A stretch of 64,000 bases of DNA from the NCBI RefSeq assembly GCF_014696675.1, contig NZ_JACJQN010000017.1:62001-126000 (forward strand), written 5' to 3'. The stretch is from Phormidium tenue FACHB-1052 (GTDB taxonomy: Bacteria; Cyanobacteriota; Cyanobacteriia; Phormidesmidales; Phormidesmidaceae). Shown in pieces: positions 8,412-18,313 of the stretch (position 1 is the stretch's first letter; every line of letters begins with the position of its first letter). A program made the translations under genes and the position numbers. The notes beneath the pieces are model-generated. The model did not search any database. It had not been told where the DNA came from and saw only the letters and a program-made list of their open reading frames with translations.

Positions 8412-8774
8412 TCAGAGGGCGTAGTTTTTCAAGTCAGCCAAAGAAACGTGCTCAACGGCACTCGCGTGGGTGGCGTCTAGGATCACCGGGGGTGCGACTC
8501 CGGCCTCTAAGGCTTCTTGCCAGCGAGGGGCGCACAGACACCAGCGATCGCCCGGCTTGAGTCCTGGAAATTGAAAAGCGGGCATCGGCGTTGAGAGATC
8601 GTTGCCCTGGGCCTTGGTGAAAGCCAAAAACTCAGGGGTCATTTGGGCGCACACCACGTGAACTCCCATGTCACCCGCGCCAGTGTTGCAGCAGCCATCC
8701 CGATAAAAGCCGGTCATGGGTGAGGTGCAGCAGGGGGCGAGGGGAGTCCCCAAGACATTGGTAGCAGTGGTCAT
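8412..8774 (-). CDS. DUF2237 family protein
   Basis: A 120-residue protein of the DUF2237 family. The N-terminal NVLGTPLAPCC, the central TGAGDMGVHVVCA and the C-terminal GDRWCLCAPRW with PPVILDATH are the family's conserved stretches. Five conserved-looking Cys residues suggest metal or redox chemistry, but no function is established. I start it at the ATG at 8774; the longer frame would need a TTG at 8792 with no ribosome-binding site. Confidence 0.88.
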   Translation of the reverse strand: MTTATNVLGTPLAPCCTSPMTGFYRDGCCNTGAGDMGVHVVCAQMTPEFLAFTKAQGNDLSTPMPAFQFPGLKPGDRWCLCAPRWQEALEAGVAPPVILDATHASAVEHVSLADLKNYAL

Positions 8775-8864
8775 GGGATTGCTTAACCTCAAAAGCTAGA
8801 AGGCGAATCGTGACTCGCTTTTAATTTACCGCAAGACCTCAAAACTCGCCCTGGTGAAGCTTCC

Positions 8865-8894
8865 AAAAAAAAGAGATGTCGCTAGCGACATCTC
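8865..8894 (-). terminator. Rho-independent terminator of the DUF1232 gene
   Basis: A 22-base perfect palindrome (8873-8894, CTAG at the tip, usable 9-bp stem) is followed on the minus strand by eight T. It lies 52 bases past the stop at 8947. Confidence 0.92.
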
Positions 8895-8946
8895 GGGGAG
8901 ATAGGTTTGAGGGTAAAGAATTTGACAGGGGCTGACCTGACTCAGC

Positions 8947-9234
8947 CTACGCATCGATAGTAGTGATGGGTTCAACGGTAGTGTCGTTAGCTGTGCTAGT
9001 GCCAGACTGCTTGCGCTTGTTGAGGTGCTCCAGCGCAATTTGAGACAACTCAGTAACGAGTAGGGTAGCCAACAGACCGTCATCGACCCAGCCGATAATT
9101 GGCAAAAAGTCGGGGGCAATATCCAGGGGAGAAACCAAGTAAATGATGGTTCCTAAAACCAAGAGCCAGCGGTATTTGGTGTTGCGCAGGGTTGCTCTAT
9201 ACCAGTTATAAAAGGAGCCGATCGCATTGTTCAT
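8947..9234 (-). CDS. DUF1232/YkvA-like small membrane protein
   Basis: A 95-residue protein with the YkvA/DUF1232 signature: a hydrophobic segment (WLLVLGTIIYLVSPLDIAPD) followed by FLPIIGWVDDGL. The SPxDxxPDFxPxxGxxDD pattern defines the family, which has no settled function. I use the ATG at 9234 (MNNAIGSFYNWYR), the size usual for the family; the frame is open further upstream to 9360 but that stretch looks non-coding. The last 25 residues are polar. A strong terminator follows. Confidence 0.82.
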   Translation of the reverse strand: MNNAIGSFYNWYRATLRNTKYRWLLVLGTIIYLVSPLDIAPDFLPIIGWVDDGLLATLLVTELSQIALEHLNKRKQSGTSTANDTTVEPITTIDA

Positions 9235-9412
9235 TGAGCCATTTACCTGAACGGGATGTTTAAATGGTGTCAAAAAAACAGGCGATGCCCTAGTGTAGAA
9301 AACTGATCTAAATACAGTGGAGAACCGCCCCTCAAAATTCTTGGCCCTAGCCGCAGCCAACTCTGGGTACGCAAAGACAGAGTGCTAGACTACGGGAGCA
9401 ATAACGACAGCA

Positions 9413-10471
9413 ATGTGCGGTTCTATGACCGTAGAGACAAAACCAACCGACCTAGCAGAAAGGGCGACGATCATTGAGGTGCCCCTCAGCATTGCGCCGA
9501 TGATGGATCGCACCGATCGCCACTACCGCTTCTTCATGCGGCAGATCACTCGGCACACTCTGCTTTATACCGAGATGGTGACGGCCCAAGCAATTTTGCA
9601 TGGCGATCGCGACCATCTGCTGGGTTTTACCCCCAGTGAGTCGCCGCTGGTGCTGCAAGTAGGGGGAGACGACCCGCAGATGCTGGCAATCTCGGCCCGC
9701 GCTGCCGCCGACTTTGGCTACGATGCCATCAATTTGAATGTGGGTTGCCCGAGCGATCGCGTCCGCAGCGGCAACTTTGGGGCCTGTCTAATGGCCCAGC
9801 CTGAGCGCGTTGCCGAGGGCGTTGCAGCTATGATGGCCGCCAGTCCGCTGCCCGTCAGCGTCAAACACCGGATTGGGATCGACGATCGCGATCGCTATGA
9901 AGACATGGCCACTTTCGTGAATACCGTGGCCCAGACCGGCTGCCGCCACTTTACTGTCCACGCTCGCAAAGCCTGGCTTCAGGGGCTCAGCCCCAAGGAC
10001 AACCGCACGGTGCCGCCCCTGCGCTACGGCGACGTGCACCGCCTCAAACGAGACTTTCCCCACCTGTGGATTGAGATCAATGGCGGTTTGACCAGTCTTG
10101 ACCAGGTGACAGAACAGCTTGCCCAGGTTAACGGGGTCATGGTTGGCCGGGCTGCCTACGACAATCCCTACCTCTTTAGCCAGGTCGATCAGGGCTTTTT
10201 TGCCGCCCGTGAGGATCCCCTCAGCCGCCAGCAGGTGGCCGAAGCGATGCTGCCCTACATTGACCACTGGGTGCGCCAGGGGCTGAAGCTCAACAAAATT
10301 ACTCGCCACCTGCTGATGCTGTTTGCGGGGCAGCCCGGCAGCCGCCTGTGGAAGCAAACGCTAACTGAGGAGTCGTCTAAGCCTGGAGCCGGGGTTGAGG
10401 TTGTCCGGCAGGCTTTAACGGCGGTGCAGCGACAGGGCGAAATTCAGGCCCAGCTAGGGAGCCTCGTTTAG
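9413..10471 (+). CDS. dusA: tRNA-dihydrouridine(20/20a) synthase DusA
   Basis: FMN-dependent reductase that makes dihydrouridine at positions 20/20a of the tRNA D-loop. It is 352 residues with a TIM-barrel Dus domain. Motifs: SIAPMMDRTDRHYRFF at the N-terminus, the catalytic Cys in NVGCPSDRV, and HARKAWLQGLSPKDNR, which is diagnostic of DusA against DusB and DusC. The first ATG (9413) gives MCGSMTVETK; the ATG at 9425 is an alternative. Its 3' end overlaps the convergent beta-propeller gene by 18 bases and no terminator separates them. Confidence 0.95.
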   Translation: MCGSMTVETKPTDLAERATIIEVPLSIAPMMDRTDRHYRFFMRQITRHTLLYTEMVTAQAILHGDRDHLLGFTPSESPLVLQVGGDDPQMLAISARAAADFGYDAINLNVGCPSDRVRSGNFGACLMAQPERVAEGVAAMMAASPLPVSVKHRIGIDDRDRYEDMATFVNTVAQTGCRHFTVHARKAWLQGLSPKDNRTVPPLRYGDVHRLKRDFPHLWIEINGGLTSLDQVTEQLAQVNGVMVGRAAYDNPYLFSQVDQGFFAAREDPLSRQQVAEAMLPYIDHWVRQGLKLNKITRHLLMLFAGQPGSRLWKQTLTEESSKPGAGVEVVRQALTAVQRQGEIQAQLGSLV

Positions 10472-11665
10472 GCCTTGGGTATTGGTCTCGGCAGGGGTGG
10501 GCACCCAGGCGAAGGGGTAAACGTATTCGTCAATGGCGGTTAGGGGAGACAGTGCTGTGCCATCGGGGTGAACGCGGTGCAGCACTTGGGTACCTAGCGG
10601 GTCATCTGGCGGGGTGGCCGTGAAGGCAATCCAGTTGCCATCGGGAGACCACTGGCTATCGAGGATGTTTTGCAGGGGCTGATTGGTTAAAGCCGTAAAT
10701 TCTTGGCTGACTAGATCCATGCGAAACAGGGTTTGCCGACCGGCTTGAGCCCCTGAGGCGAAGGCGAGCTGTTGACCATCGGGAGCCCAGCTGAGGGCGT
10801 CGTAGAAACCAGGCCGGGTAAGGGATTGGGTTTCCCCGGTGTTGACGTTGACTAGGGCAATGATTTCTTGATTGCTAAGGGGTGGGTTGTGGGGTCGATA
10901 GTGGGCGATGTAGCGACTGTCAGGCGACCACAGCACAATGCTGCGGTAAATCTGGAAGTTGGCTTCGGGGGTGAGCACGCGGCGATCGCCCCCGTCAGCC
11001 CTCACTACATTGAGCCGCTGAAAGGGATAGTTACCCTCGTAAAAAGCTAGCCGGGTGCCATCGGGCGACCAGGCCAAAGGACTCCCGGCAGCACCGTAGA
11101 TGCCGGGAGTTTCGGTGATGCGGCGAGGGCGGCTGCCGTCTAGCCCGGCGATGAAGATGTGTTGGCCAGTCACGTAGGCGATCTGGCTGCCATCGGGCGC
11201 TAAAAAAATGTCTGACTCTGGACTGTCGGGCAAGGAATTAAAGGCAGTCACCTCTCCGGTGGGGCGGCTGAGGAATAGATCTAGCTCAGCGGGGGCACCG
11301 GCGATGGGGGCGGGGCAGCGCTGCTTTATCACCAGGGTTTCGCCATCGGGCTGCCAGGCCAAATTGATCGTGGGTGGCCGTTGACAGTCGCTAGAAAACA
11401 CCAATGTGGGGGAAGCTGCACCTGGTTCAATTCGATAGACTTCGCCGTAGTTTTGGACGATGGCGAGCCGCTCGCCGTTACCAGACCAGGCCAAGGCATT
11501 GAAGGGGCGATCGCCCTCGGGCAGCAGGGCTTTGCGATCGCCGCTGTCGGGCTCTAGGCGAAACAGCCCGTTGGGGGTCGCAAAGGAGAGATCTGCCGCT
11601 GGCGCTGCTGTGATGGCAAACGCCACAATTGCGGTGGTGAATAGAGCCACAGAGGGTTGAATCAC
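10454..11665 (-). CDS. Exported PD40/TolB-like beta-propeller protein
   Basis: A predicted periplasmic protein of about 403 residues. A GTG start at 11665 follows AAGGA with suitable spacing and gives a signal peptide (SVALFTTAIVAFAITAAPA). The rest is a series of PD40-type blades with the repeated core WSPDGxxIAF: SPDGTRLAFY, WSPDSRYIAHY, WAPDGQQLAFA and WSPDGNWIAFT. Propellers of this type are seen in TolB and in dipeptidyl-peptidase IV N-domains; here no peptidase domain follows. The frame is open to 11827, but the extra N-terminal residues are polar and unlike an export signal. Function unknown. Confidence 0.78.
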   Translation of the reverse strand: MIQPSVALFTTAIVAFAITAAPAADLSFATPNGLFRLEPDSGDRKALLPEGDRPFNALAWSGNGERLAIVQNYGEVYRIEPGAASPTLVFSSDCQRPPTINLAWQPDGETLVIKQRCPAPIAGAPAELDLFLSRPTGEVTAFNSLPDSPESDIFLAPDGSQIAYVTGQHIFIAGLDGSRPRRITETPGIYGAAGSPLAWSPDGTRLAFYEGNYPFQRLNVVRADGGDRRVLTPEANFQIYRSIVLWSPDSRYIAHYRPHNPPLSNQEIIALVNVNTGETQSLTRPGFYDALSWAPDGQQLAFASGAQAGRQTLFRMDLVSQEFTALTNQPLQNILDSQWSPDGNWIAFTATPPDDPLGTQVLHRVHPDGTALSPLTAIDEYVYPFAWVPTPAETNTQGLNEAP

Positions 11666-11929
11666 GGTTTCATATCCTTGAGCGTTCCCATCGTCATCAT
11701 AGCCATGGGCTGGAGGCTTGGAGCCAGATTCTAGAATCACACCGGGCGATCGCCCCCAGCATCGGTCGTTTTTAAGATGCCAGAGGTGATTGATTGTTGG
11801 GTGGTTGGGCCTGCTGCCCTTGGGCAAGCTAGGCGGGCTCTGACTCCGGTGCTGTATTTATTCGTCAGCTCATGAATGTCATCAGCCTGTTTTTCATTTT
11901 TTTGATCTCTTCTCCCTGTAGCCAGCGAT

Positions 11930-13015
11930 TTAGCCAATGAGGTAATCGACGATGGCTGTGGCGATCTGATGGTTGCCGTCTTTGGCGAGGAATTGAGTAG
12001 TGCGGGGTGGGTCGAGGGGCTGGGTTAAAAATGCCCAGTCGCCGTCGAAAAATTCGGCGGGGGTGAGGACTCGGTGCCAGCTGTGATCTTGCAGGCCGTT
12101 GACGAGCACCGGGCCTTCCGCAAAGTCTTCTCGGGTGATGGTAATAATGGGCAGATCGAGGCGGCAGGCTTCGGAGAATGTGCTGAACCCTGGCTTGGAG
12201 ACGATGCGGCTGCACAGGGGCATGACATCCACTGGGCGGTAGCCCTGCCTGGGTACCTTAAACAGATTGGGCAAGGCAGGGGCGTCTTGCTCAAAGGTGA
12301 GAAACTGCCAGTCGGGGAACTGGGTGAGGCGATCGTAGGGAATGGCCTGGAGGCTTAACCCGCCGAAGGTCAGTAGAACCGTGCGTTCTTTGGGATGAGA
12401 CAGGTTCCACTGTGCCCTCAACGCTTCAGCGCTATAGCGCGGGGTTCCTCCAGTTAGCCCGACGTCTTCCACGAGAGGGAAGGCGGCCATCGGTTCGTGG
12501 AAGGGCAGGCGGAAGAGGCGATCGCACTCACCAAAACAGTCTCCAATCCAGCTGGCGATCGGCTCAAACTTTGAGCCAAAGCCTCGGTAGATAAAATCCC
12601 AGCCAAAGTTGCTGACCATCCAGCAGGGGATGTTGGCGACGTGGGCGATCGCCGTCGCCAGCGGTGGAATATCGGCCAGCACCAGATTTACCCCGCGCTG
12701 CTTGAGGTAGGCGGCCTCTGTCGCTACGGTTGACCGCTGGTGAGTCTGAATATCTTTGAGCTTAGCCAGCGTGGCCGGCAAATCCATGGTGAGACTATCG
12801 GGCTGAATCACGCCAATATCAAAGGCTACCGGACGATACTCATAGGGCATTGGCAGGTATTCGTCGAGCAGCCATTGGGGAGCGGTGGTAGCCAGTACCA
12901 AATCCACCTTGGGCTGTAGCGCTTTGACCGCAGCGGCAACAGCGGCGGCCCGGGTGGCATGGCCAAAGCCGTGGTTAGTAATCGCTACGTAGAGCACAGG
13001 GCGAGGCATAGACAA
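11930..13015 (-). CDS. GT-B fold glycosyltransferase-like protein
   Basis: A 361-residue cytoplasmic protein of the MurG/UGT-like GT-B type. The N-terminal NHGFGHATRAAAVA loop resembles the acceptor-side glycine loop of MurG-like enzymes. The C-terminal half has a nucleotide-sugar-binding pattern: VLLTFGGLS, then SRIVSKPGFSTFSEAC, where the GxSTxxE pattern holds the donor. Similar modules occur at the N-terminus of plant arabinokinases and as stand-alone proteins in cyanobacteria. Donor and acceptor are unknown. The ftsH terminator lies just upstream, so it has its own promoter in the short gap or depends on read-through. Confidence 0.72.
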   Translation of the reverse strand: MSMPRPVLYVAITNHGFGHATRAAAVAAAVKALQPKVDLVLATTAPQWLLDEYLPMPYEYRPVAFDIGVIQPDSLTMDLPATLAKLKDIQTHQRSTVATEAAYLKQRGVNLVLADIPPLATAIAHVANIPCWMVSNFGWDFIYRGFGSKFEPIASWIGDCFGECDRLFRLPFHEPMAAFPLVEDVGLTGGTPRYSAEALRAQWNLSHPKERTVLLTFGGLSLQAIPYDRLTQFPDWQFLTFEQDAPALPNLFKVPRQGYRPVDVMPLCSRIVSKPGFSTFSEACRLDLPIITITREDFAEGPVLVNGLQDHSWHRVLTPAEFFDGDWAFLTQPLDPPRTTQFLAKDGNHQIATAIVDYLIG

Positions 13016-13028
13016 TTCTTCTCCAACT

Positions 13029-13056
13029 AAAAAGGCTCGTCCCTAGGGACGAGCCT
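13029..13056 (-). terminator. Rho-independent terminator of ftsH
   Basis: A 24-base perfect palindrome (13033-13056, CTAG at the tip) is followed on the minus strand by TTTTAGTT. It lies 22 bases past the ftsH stop. Confidence 0.9.
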
Positions 13057-13078
13057 CAATCATCTCAACAGCTAGACC

Positions 13079-14965
13079 CTAAAGCTGGGGCACAAACTGC
13101 TGTTTGTCGGGCACCACCGTGTACTCAGAGACAATCTGGCGCAGCTCTTCGCCGTCGATGGTTTCACGCTCGACCAGCAGATCGACGAGGCGATCGATCA
13201 GGGCGCGGTGGTCTTCCATGATGCGCTTAGCGTTGGTGTAGCAGTGATCCACAATAGTGCGCACCTGGCCGTCAATGCGAGACGACACTTCCTCAGAATA
13301 TTCTGAGCGAGAGAGCCAGTCGCGACCGAGGAACACTTCACCCTGAGAACTCTCAAGGGACAGCGGCCCTAGGTCGGACATGCCAAAGCGGGTGACCATT
13401 TGCCGAGCCATGTTGCTCACCTGCTGGAGGTCGTTGCCGGCCCCGGTGGTGACTTCAGCATCGCCAAAAATCACGTCCTCAGCGGCGCGACCGCCCAGTG
13501 CCCCGGTAATTCGAGCCAGAATCTGAGCCCGAGAGATCAGCATCTGCTCTTCGCTGGGGGTAAACCAGGTGAGACCCTGAGCCTGACCGCGAGGAATGAG
13601 GGTGACTTTTTGCACGGGGTCGTGGTCTTTGACCAGGGTGCCAACGATCGCATGGCCAATCTCGTGGTAGGCAATCAGCCGCTTGCTCTTGCTATCAACT
13701 AGGGGAGTGCCTTCCATACCGGCGATGACGCGGTCAACGGCATCATCGACCTCGGCCATGGTCATGCCCTCTTTGCGACGGCGAGCGGTGAGAATGGCAG
13801 CCTCGTTGAGCAGGTTGGCCAGGTCAGCCCCGGTAAAGCCCGGGGTGCGACGGGCGATCGTCTCTAGAGAAATGTCTTCGGCCAGCTTTTTGTTGCGAGC
13901 GTGGACTTCGAGGATTTCAATGCGGCCTTTGATGTCGGGCGGATCGACCATCACCTGACGGTCAAAGCGACCGGGGCGCAGCAGCGCTGAGTCGAGCACG
14001 TCTGCCCGGTTGGTGGCAGCGATGATGATGATGCCGGTATTGCCCTCGAAACCATCCATCTCGGTGAGCAGCTGGTTGAGGGTCTGCTCTCGCTCGTCGT
14101 TACCACCGCCGATACCTGCACCCCGCTGCCGACCGACAGCGTCAATCTCATCGATAAAGATGATGCAGGGGGCGTTTTCTTTGGCCTTCTTAAACAGGTC
14201 GCGCACGCGGGATGCGCCGACGCCGACAAACATTTCGACAAACTCAGAACCGGAGATGCTGAAGAAGGGCACGCCAGCTTCACCTGCGATCGCCTTGGCC
14301 AGCAGGGTTTTACCGGTACCGGGAGGGCCGACCAGCAGCACACCCTTGGGAATGCGAGCCCCAATGGCGGTGAAGCGCTCAGGCTTCTTCAAGAAGGTGA
14401 CAACTTCTTCGAGTTCTTCCTTGGCTTCGTCAATGCCGGCCACATCGTCAAACATGACGCCGGTTTTGGCCTCCATCATGAAGCGGGCCTTGGATTTGCC
14501 AAAGCTCATCGCCTGGCCCGGGCCACCCATAGCCCCATTGGAGCGGCGAAACAAAAAGAACAGACCGCCGATCAGCAGCAGCGGAAACAGCAGGTTGCCC
14601 AGGGCGCCCACCAGAGCGCCGTCGTTACGCGGGGGGTGAGAGTCAAGGCTGATGTTGGCCGTGCGCAGACGGCTCACTAGGTCGGGGGAGTTGCCCGGTA
14701 GGTCGACCCGCCAGCGCATGACGCGGTTGTCGAGGTCAGGGTCAACGGCTTCGACAATAGCGGTTCGACCGCCGTCGTAGAGATCTACAGCTGTCACCCG
14801 CCCGGCATCAAGATAGTCGAGAAAGCGACCATAGGTGAGGCGGGTGTTGGCCGCGTTGCGACCCATATCGGCCGGAGCCGACGAAAATGCTCCTTGCCAC
14901 AAGAAAAACCCAATTACCAGCAGGGGCAGGGTCCACAGTAAGGCGACTCGCCACGAAAATTTCAT
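13079..14965 (-). CDS. ftsH2: ATP-dependent zinc metalloprotease FtsH (FtsH2 type)
   Basis: A membrane-bound AAA protease of 628 residues. In order: a transmembrane segment (7-25), a lumenal/periplasmic domain, a second transmembrane segment (about 121-140), an AAA module with Walker A GPPGTGKT (213-220) and Walker B IIFIDEID, the SRH region, and the M41 protease domain with the zinc motif HEIGH (434-438). The N-terminus [11 protein letters not shown] and C-terminus (VPQL) closely resemble Synechocystis FtsH2 (slr0228) as I recall it; that protein pairs with FtsH3 in photosystem II repair by removing damaged D1. The assignment among FtsH paralogues is inference. The upstream spacer has a tandem 11-bp repeat that may be an operator. 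Confidence 0.95.
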   Translation of the reverse strand: MKFSWRVALLWTLPLLVIGFFLWQGAFSSAPADMGRNAANTRLTYGRFLDYLDAGRVTAVDLYDGGRTAIVEAVDPDLDNRVMRWRVDLPGNSPDLVSRLRTANISLDSHPPRNDGALVGALGNLLFPLLLIGGLFFLFRRSNGAMGGPGQAMSFGKSKARFMMEAKTGVMFDDVAGIDEAKEELEEVVTFLKKPERFTAIGARIPKGVLLVGPPGTGKTLLAKAIAGEAGVPFFSISGSEFVEMFVGVGASRVRDLFKKAKENAPCIIFIDEIDAVGRQRGAGIGGGNDEREQTLNQLLTEMDGFEGNTGIIIIAATNRADVLDSALLRPGRFDRQVMVDPPDIKGRIEILEVHARNKKLAEDISLETIARRTPGFTGADLANLLNEAAILTARRRKEGMTMAEVDDAVDRVIAGMEGTPLVDSKSKRLIAYHEIGHAIVGTLVKDHDPVQKVTLIPRGQAQGLTWFTPSEEQMLISRAQILARITGALGGRAAEDVIFGDAEVTTGAGNDLQQVSNMARQMVTRFGMSDLGPLSLESSQGEVFLGRDWLSRSEYSEEVSSRIDGQVRTIVDHCYTNAKRIMEDHRALIDRLVDLLVERETIDGEELRQIVSEYTVVPDKQQFVPQL

Positions 14966-14998
14966 ACCTATGGCCTCTATTGACTAACGTGCACAGTG

Positions 14999-15024
14999 TT
15001 AACGGATGTTCAGTTAACGGATGG
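14999..15024. repeat. Tandem 11-bp direct repeat upstream of ftsH2
   Basis: GTTAACGGATG occurs twice (14999-15009 and 15014-15024), 15 bases apart start to start, within 35-60 bases of the ftsH start. Tandem repeats in this position often bind a dimeric regulator. The regulator is unknown. Confidence 0.5.
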
Positions 15025-15282
15025 TGACCGAGTTTGGCCCTACGTCTATCATGCCTGGTAACAGGGTGTTGCCGGGGGCGGAATCTCGAGTCGGGAAAAG
15101 AAATATGAGATAAATCTTTACTTAATGTAACGTAAGCCACGGGACTCGGGCAAATCCCCGGTCAAATTGATTGTCCCAGGGCTACTAACCTTAAGGTGCG
15201 TAGCGTTAGCTAGGCTTCTCCTCTATCGTTACTTTAACTGGTTATTGGGTTGAGAAATGTTTAGCGGCTGAGGAGCCCTGCG
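15025..15282. other. Divergent promoter region between ftsH2 and the MFS gene
   Basis: No gene. An AT-rich stretch (about 15098-15130) is the likely core promoter region for ftsH2 on the minus strand. Upstream of the MFS gene there is a good ribosome-binding site (TGAGGAG, about 15268-15274). I could not assign reliable -35/-10 pairs. Confidence 0.35.
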
Positions 15283-16485
15283 ATGAAACCCCGTCATCCC
15301 GAGACGTTGGGGGTGAAAGCTACCCTGCTGCTAGTCAGTACCCTGACGGTGATGGCAGGAGCTACGATCGCCCCCTCCCTGCCCGCGATGCGATCGCACT
15401 TTGCCGAGGTGCCCAACGCCGACTATTGGGTGAGGTTGGTCCTGACGGTGCCAGCCCTGTTTATCGCTCTGGGCGCCCCAATCGCAGGCACGATTATCGA
15501 TCGCTTTGGCCGCAAGCGCTGGCTGTCGCTGTCGGTGTTTGCCTACGGTTTGGCGGGCAGTTCGGGCTTTTTTCTAAACGATATCGGGTGGATTTTGGTC
15601 GGGCGACTGGTGCTGGGCCTGAGCGTGGCGGGCATTATGACCACCGCTACCACCCTGGTTGCCGATTATTACCTAGGAGCCGCGCGCGCCCAGTTTTTGG
15701 GGGTGCAGGCCGCGTTTATGGCGCTGGGCGGCGTGCTGTTTCTCACCCTGGGTGGCTACCTGGCCGATATTAGCTGGCGGTTTCCGTTCTTGATCTATGC
15801 GACAGCCTGGCTGATGCTGCCGCTGGTGCTGCTGGTGCTGCCCGAACCGGTGCGGGTCAGCCGCGCTCAGGCGAAGGCCCTGGCTGCGGCCAACCCTGAA
15901 CCCGTCCCGTGGGTGTTGCTGATCACGACCTTTGCGATCGCCTTACTGACCCAAATCGTGTTTTACATGATTCCGGTGCAGCTACCGTTCTACCTGCAGC
16001 AGCTGAGCGGTGCCAGTGGGTCGCAGAGCGGGCTTGCGATCGCCCTGGCCACCCTAGCCGCTGCCAGTAGCTCGCTCAGCTACCAAACACTCAAGTCGCG
16101 GTTCACGTTTATCGCACTCTATGCTTTGGCCTTCGGGCTGATCGGGGTGGGCTACCTGTTGATCAGCCAGGCATCGAGCTATGGGGGAGTGCTGGTGGGG
16201 CTGGCGATCGCCGGTCTCGGCCTCGGCCTCTTTACCCCCAACATGACGGTTGGCTTGACCTCACTCACCCCCGCTGCCCTGCGGGGGCGAATTTTGGGTG
16301 GCTTGACGACTAGCTTTTTTCTAGGCCAGTTTGTGTCGCCGCTGGTGAGCCAGCCTCTGAGTCAGCGAATTGGTCTGGCGGCCACCTACGGCTTGGCCGG
16401 GCTGCTCATGCTAACGCTGGGAGCCATTACCCTGAGCATCATGGCCTACTGGCGGTGGTTAGACCAGCGCGATCGCCCCCTGTAA
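15283..16485 (+). CDS. Major facilitator superfamily transporter
   Basis: A 400-residue polytopic membrane protein with about 12 predicted transmembrane segments, the usual size for an MFS antiporter. The loop between helices 2 and 3 carries the MFS signature [12 protein letters not shown] (canonical GxLaDRxGrkxxl). Helix 5 is rich in Gly/Ala, as in drug/H+ antiporters ([13 protein letters not shown]). It most resembles multidrug or small-molecule efflux permeases, but substrate cannot be read from sequence. Its 3' end overlaps the convergent gltX by 27 bases. Confidence 0.88.
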   Translation: MKPRHPETLGVKATLLLVSTLTVMAGATIAPSLPAMRSHFAEVPNADYWVRLVLTVPALFIALGAPIAGTIIDRFGRKRWLSLSVFAYGLAGSSGFFLNDIGWILVGRLVLGLSVAGIMTTATTLVADYYLGAARAQFLGVQAAFMALGGVLFLTLGGYLADISWRFPFLIYATAWLMLPLVLLVLPEPVRVSRAQAKALAAANPEPVPWVLLITTFAIALLTQIVFYMIPVQLPFYLQQLSGASGSQSGLAIALATLAAASSSLSYQTLKSRFTFIALYALAFGLIGVGYLLISQASSYGGVLVGLAIAGLGLGLFTPNMTVGLTSLTPAALRGRILGGLTTSFFLGQFVSPLVSQPLSQRIGLAATYGLAGLLMLTLGAITLSIMAYWRWLDQRDRPL

Positions 16486-17898
16486 GCGGGGTACGTCAAA
16501 TCCCCGCTGGCGCAGAATCAGCCAAGATTCCATCAGATCTGGCCCCTGAAGTGCGCCCATCAGCGCTGCGCGCATCGATTTCATCACCAGTCCTTTCTTT
16601 ACGCCCTGGGCCTTGGTGACCTCATCCACCAACGCTTTTAGCTCGTCGATAGTGGCCGGGGATTTTTCGGTGAGCCCCGTCAGAATGCCCTCCAGCACAG
16701 CGGATACACCGTCGAGCTGCACCTGGGCTTTGGCGTCATCGGCGAACTCCACGGTTTCGGTGAAGAAAAAGCGGCTTTGCTCTACAACGTCCGTCAGGCG
16801 GGTGAGGCTGGGGCCGAGCATTGTCACTAGGGGCAACAGCCAGCTGTGATCGGCCTCCGCATCAAGGGCGTAAGCCTCTTGCAGATAGGGCAGGGCTAGC
16901 TCCAGCAGAGCGTTAGGCTCCATCGCGTGGAGGTACTGGCTGTTGAGCCAGTCGAGCTTATCCCAATCAAATTTGGCTCCGGCTTTGTTGACGCGATCGA
17001 AGCTGAACTGCTGGGCGGCTTCGGCCAGGGTGAACTGTTCGGTGGCGTCGGGGGCTGACCAACCCAGCAGGGTCATGTAGTTGACCAGGGCCGGAGCCAC
17101 AAAACCCATCTTCTGGAAGTCAGAAATGGAGGTGACGCCGTCGCGCTTGGAGAGCTTCTGCCCGGTCTGGTTGAGAATTAGCGGTGCGTGGGCAAAGGCG
17201 GGCACGGCGGCTTCGAGGGCTTCGTAGAGCAGAATTTGCTTGGCGGTGTTGGCGATGTGGTCTTCGCCGCGAATGACGTGGGTGATGGCCATGTCGATGT
17301 CATCGACGACCACGGCTAGGTTGTATAGGGGCTGGCCAATGGTGGTGGCGGAGGAGGCGCGGGCGACGACCATGTCGCCGCCTAGGTCGCTGGCCTGCCA
17401 GGTGACGGGGCCGCGCACCATGTCGTTCCAGGTGATAGTGCGGCTGTCGTCAATTTTGAAGCGGATGACGGCGGGGCGGCCCTCGGCCTCAAAGGCGGCC
17501 TGCTGATCGGGGGTGAGATCGCGGTGGCGGTTGTCGTAGCGAGGGGCATGGCCTCTGGCTTTTTGAGTCTCGCGCATGGCGTCTAGCTCGTCGGGGGTGT
17601 CGTAGGCGCGGTAGGCGAGGCCCTTATCGAGCAGGGTTTGAATGGCTTGACGATAGAGGTCGAGCCGCTGGGACTGGAAGAAGGGGCCTTCATCCCACTC
17701 CATGCCGAGCCACTTGAGCCCGGCGAGAATGTTGTCGGTGAATTCTGGTTTGGATCGCTCTTCGTCGGTGTCTTCGATGCGGAGAATGAACTGGCCGCCT
17801 TCGTGGCGGGCAAAGAGCCAGTTGAACACAGCGGTGCGGGCGGTACCAATGTGCAGAGTTCCCGTGGGGCTGGGGGCAAGGCGAACGCGGACGGTCAT
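16459..17898 (-). CDS. gltX: Glutamyl-tRNA synthetase
   Basis: Class I aminoacyl-tRNA synthetase that charges tRNA-Glu. In cyanobacteria Glu-tRNA also feeds tetrapyrrole synthesis through glutamyl-tRNA reductase, and the enzyme usually mischarges tRNA-Gln for amidation by GatCAB. The length of 479 residues is typical. Motifs: [13 protein letters not shown] (HIGH motif, residues 10-22), the Glu-binding [12 protein letters not shown], and GQKLSKRDG (KMSKS equivalent). The C-terminal anticodon-binding domain is complete. It ends inside the MFS gene on the opposite strand. Confidence 0.97.
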   Translation of the reverse strand: MTVRVRLAPSPTGTLHIGTARTAVFNWLFARHEGGQFILRIEDTDEERSKPEFTDNILAGLKWLGMEWDEGPFFQSQRLDLYRQAIQTLLDKGLAYRAYDTPDELDAMRETQKARGHAPRYDNRHRDLTPDQQAAFEAEGRPAVIRFKIDDSRTITWNDMVRGPVTWQASDLGGDMVVARASSATTIGQPLYNLAVVVDDIDMAITHVIRGEDHIANTAKQILLYEALEAAVPAFAHAPLILNQTGQKLSKRDGVTSISDFQKMGFVAPALVNYMTLLGWSAPDATEQFTLAEAAQQFSFDRVNKAGAKFDWDKLDWLNSQYLHAMEPNALLELALPYLQEAYALDAEADHSWLLPLVTMLGPSLTRLTDVVEQSRFFFTETVEFADDAKAQVQLDGVSAVLEGILTGLTEKSPATIDELKALVDEVTKAQGVKKGLVMKSMRAALMGALQGPDLMESWLILRQRGFDVPRLQGAIALV

Positions 17899-18039
17899 GG
17901 GGTTTCCTGCACTTTCGACAAAGGTTTCTGGACAGTCTCTTATTTTAGGGGGTGGGGCGATCGCATTGAGAATGGGATCCTAAACTTCGGCAATAGGTGA
18001 GGCGCGGCGCACAACCTTGAGCGAAAGCCAGATCTACCG

Positions 18040-18096
18040 CTGGGGCCATTTCGCTGGCCCCAGACCCCCATCGACAAGGACGTTCCGTCGTCCTTG
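18040..18096. repeat. Pair of adjacent hairpins between the amidase and gltX
   Basis: Two perfect inverted repeats stand side by side: CTGGGGCCA/TGGCCCCAG (18040-18063, 9-bp stem) and CAAGGACG/CGTCCTTG (18075-18096, 8-bp stem). Neither is followed by a T-run on either strand. They could be REP-like elements or a factor-dependent stop for the amidase transcript. The remainder of 17899-18183 shows no gene. Confidence 0.45.
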
Positions 18097-18183
18097 ACCT
18101 CACGGAAAGGATGGGCTGATCATCGGTTTAAACACCTGTTCTGCAAATGGGTCTGGAAGCGAATCAATCCTGAGTTGCTCAGC

Positions 18184-18313
18184 CCTCTTGTCTTCTTCCC
18201 TATGCTCTCACCCCCCCCTTATCTCTTCACCTCATTACCTTTCATCCACCCATCCACCCATCCACTCGCCCACCCATCCACTCACCTATTCGCCTACTCA
18301 CTCCCCTCCCCCC
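18184..18313. repeat. Pyrimidine-rich low-complexity element (CCACCCATCCA type)
   Basis: The plus strand is almost purely C, T and A, built from irregular CCATCCACCC units. It runs into the last codons of the amidase gene (which reads it as GA-rich). Related elements occur at 34911, 35728, 49785, 58688 and 59919. Unit length is irregular, so it is not a CRISPR or a clean tandem array. Confidence 0.65.

Noticed and set aside
14010..14639. Long antisense frame over the ftsH AAA domain
   Set aside because: It is a shadow of the conserved, GC-rich coding sequence on the other strand, without start signals.
13079..14965. HEIGH in place of HEAGH in FtsH as a damaged zinc site
   Set aside because: The two His and the Glu are present; the third position is variable in cyanobacterial FtsH proteins.
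18184..18313. Repetitive CCATCCACCC stretch as a possible CRISPR or tandem array
   Set aside because: Units are irregular in length and there are no constant repeats separated by unique spacers.
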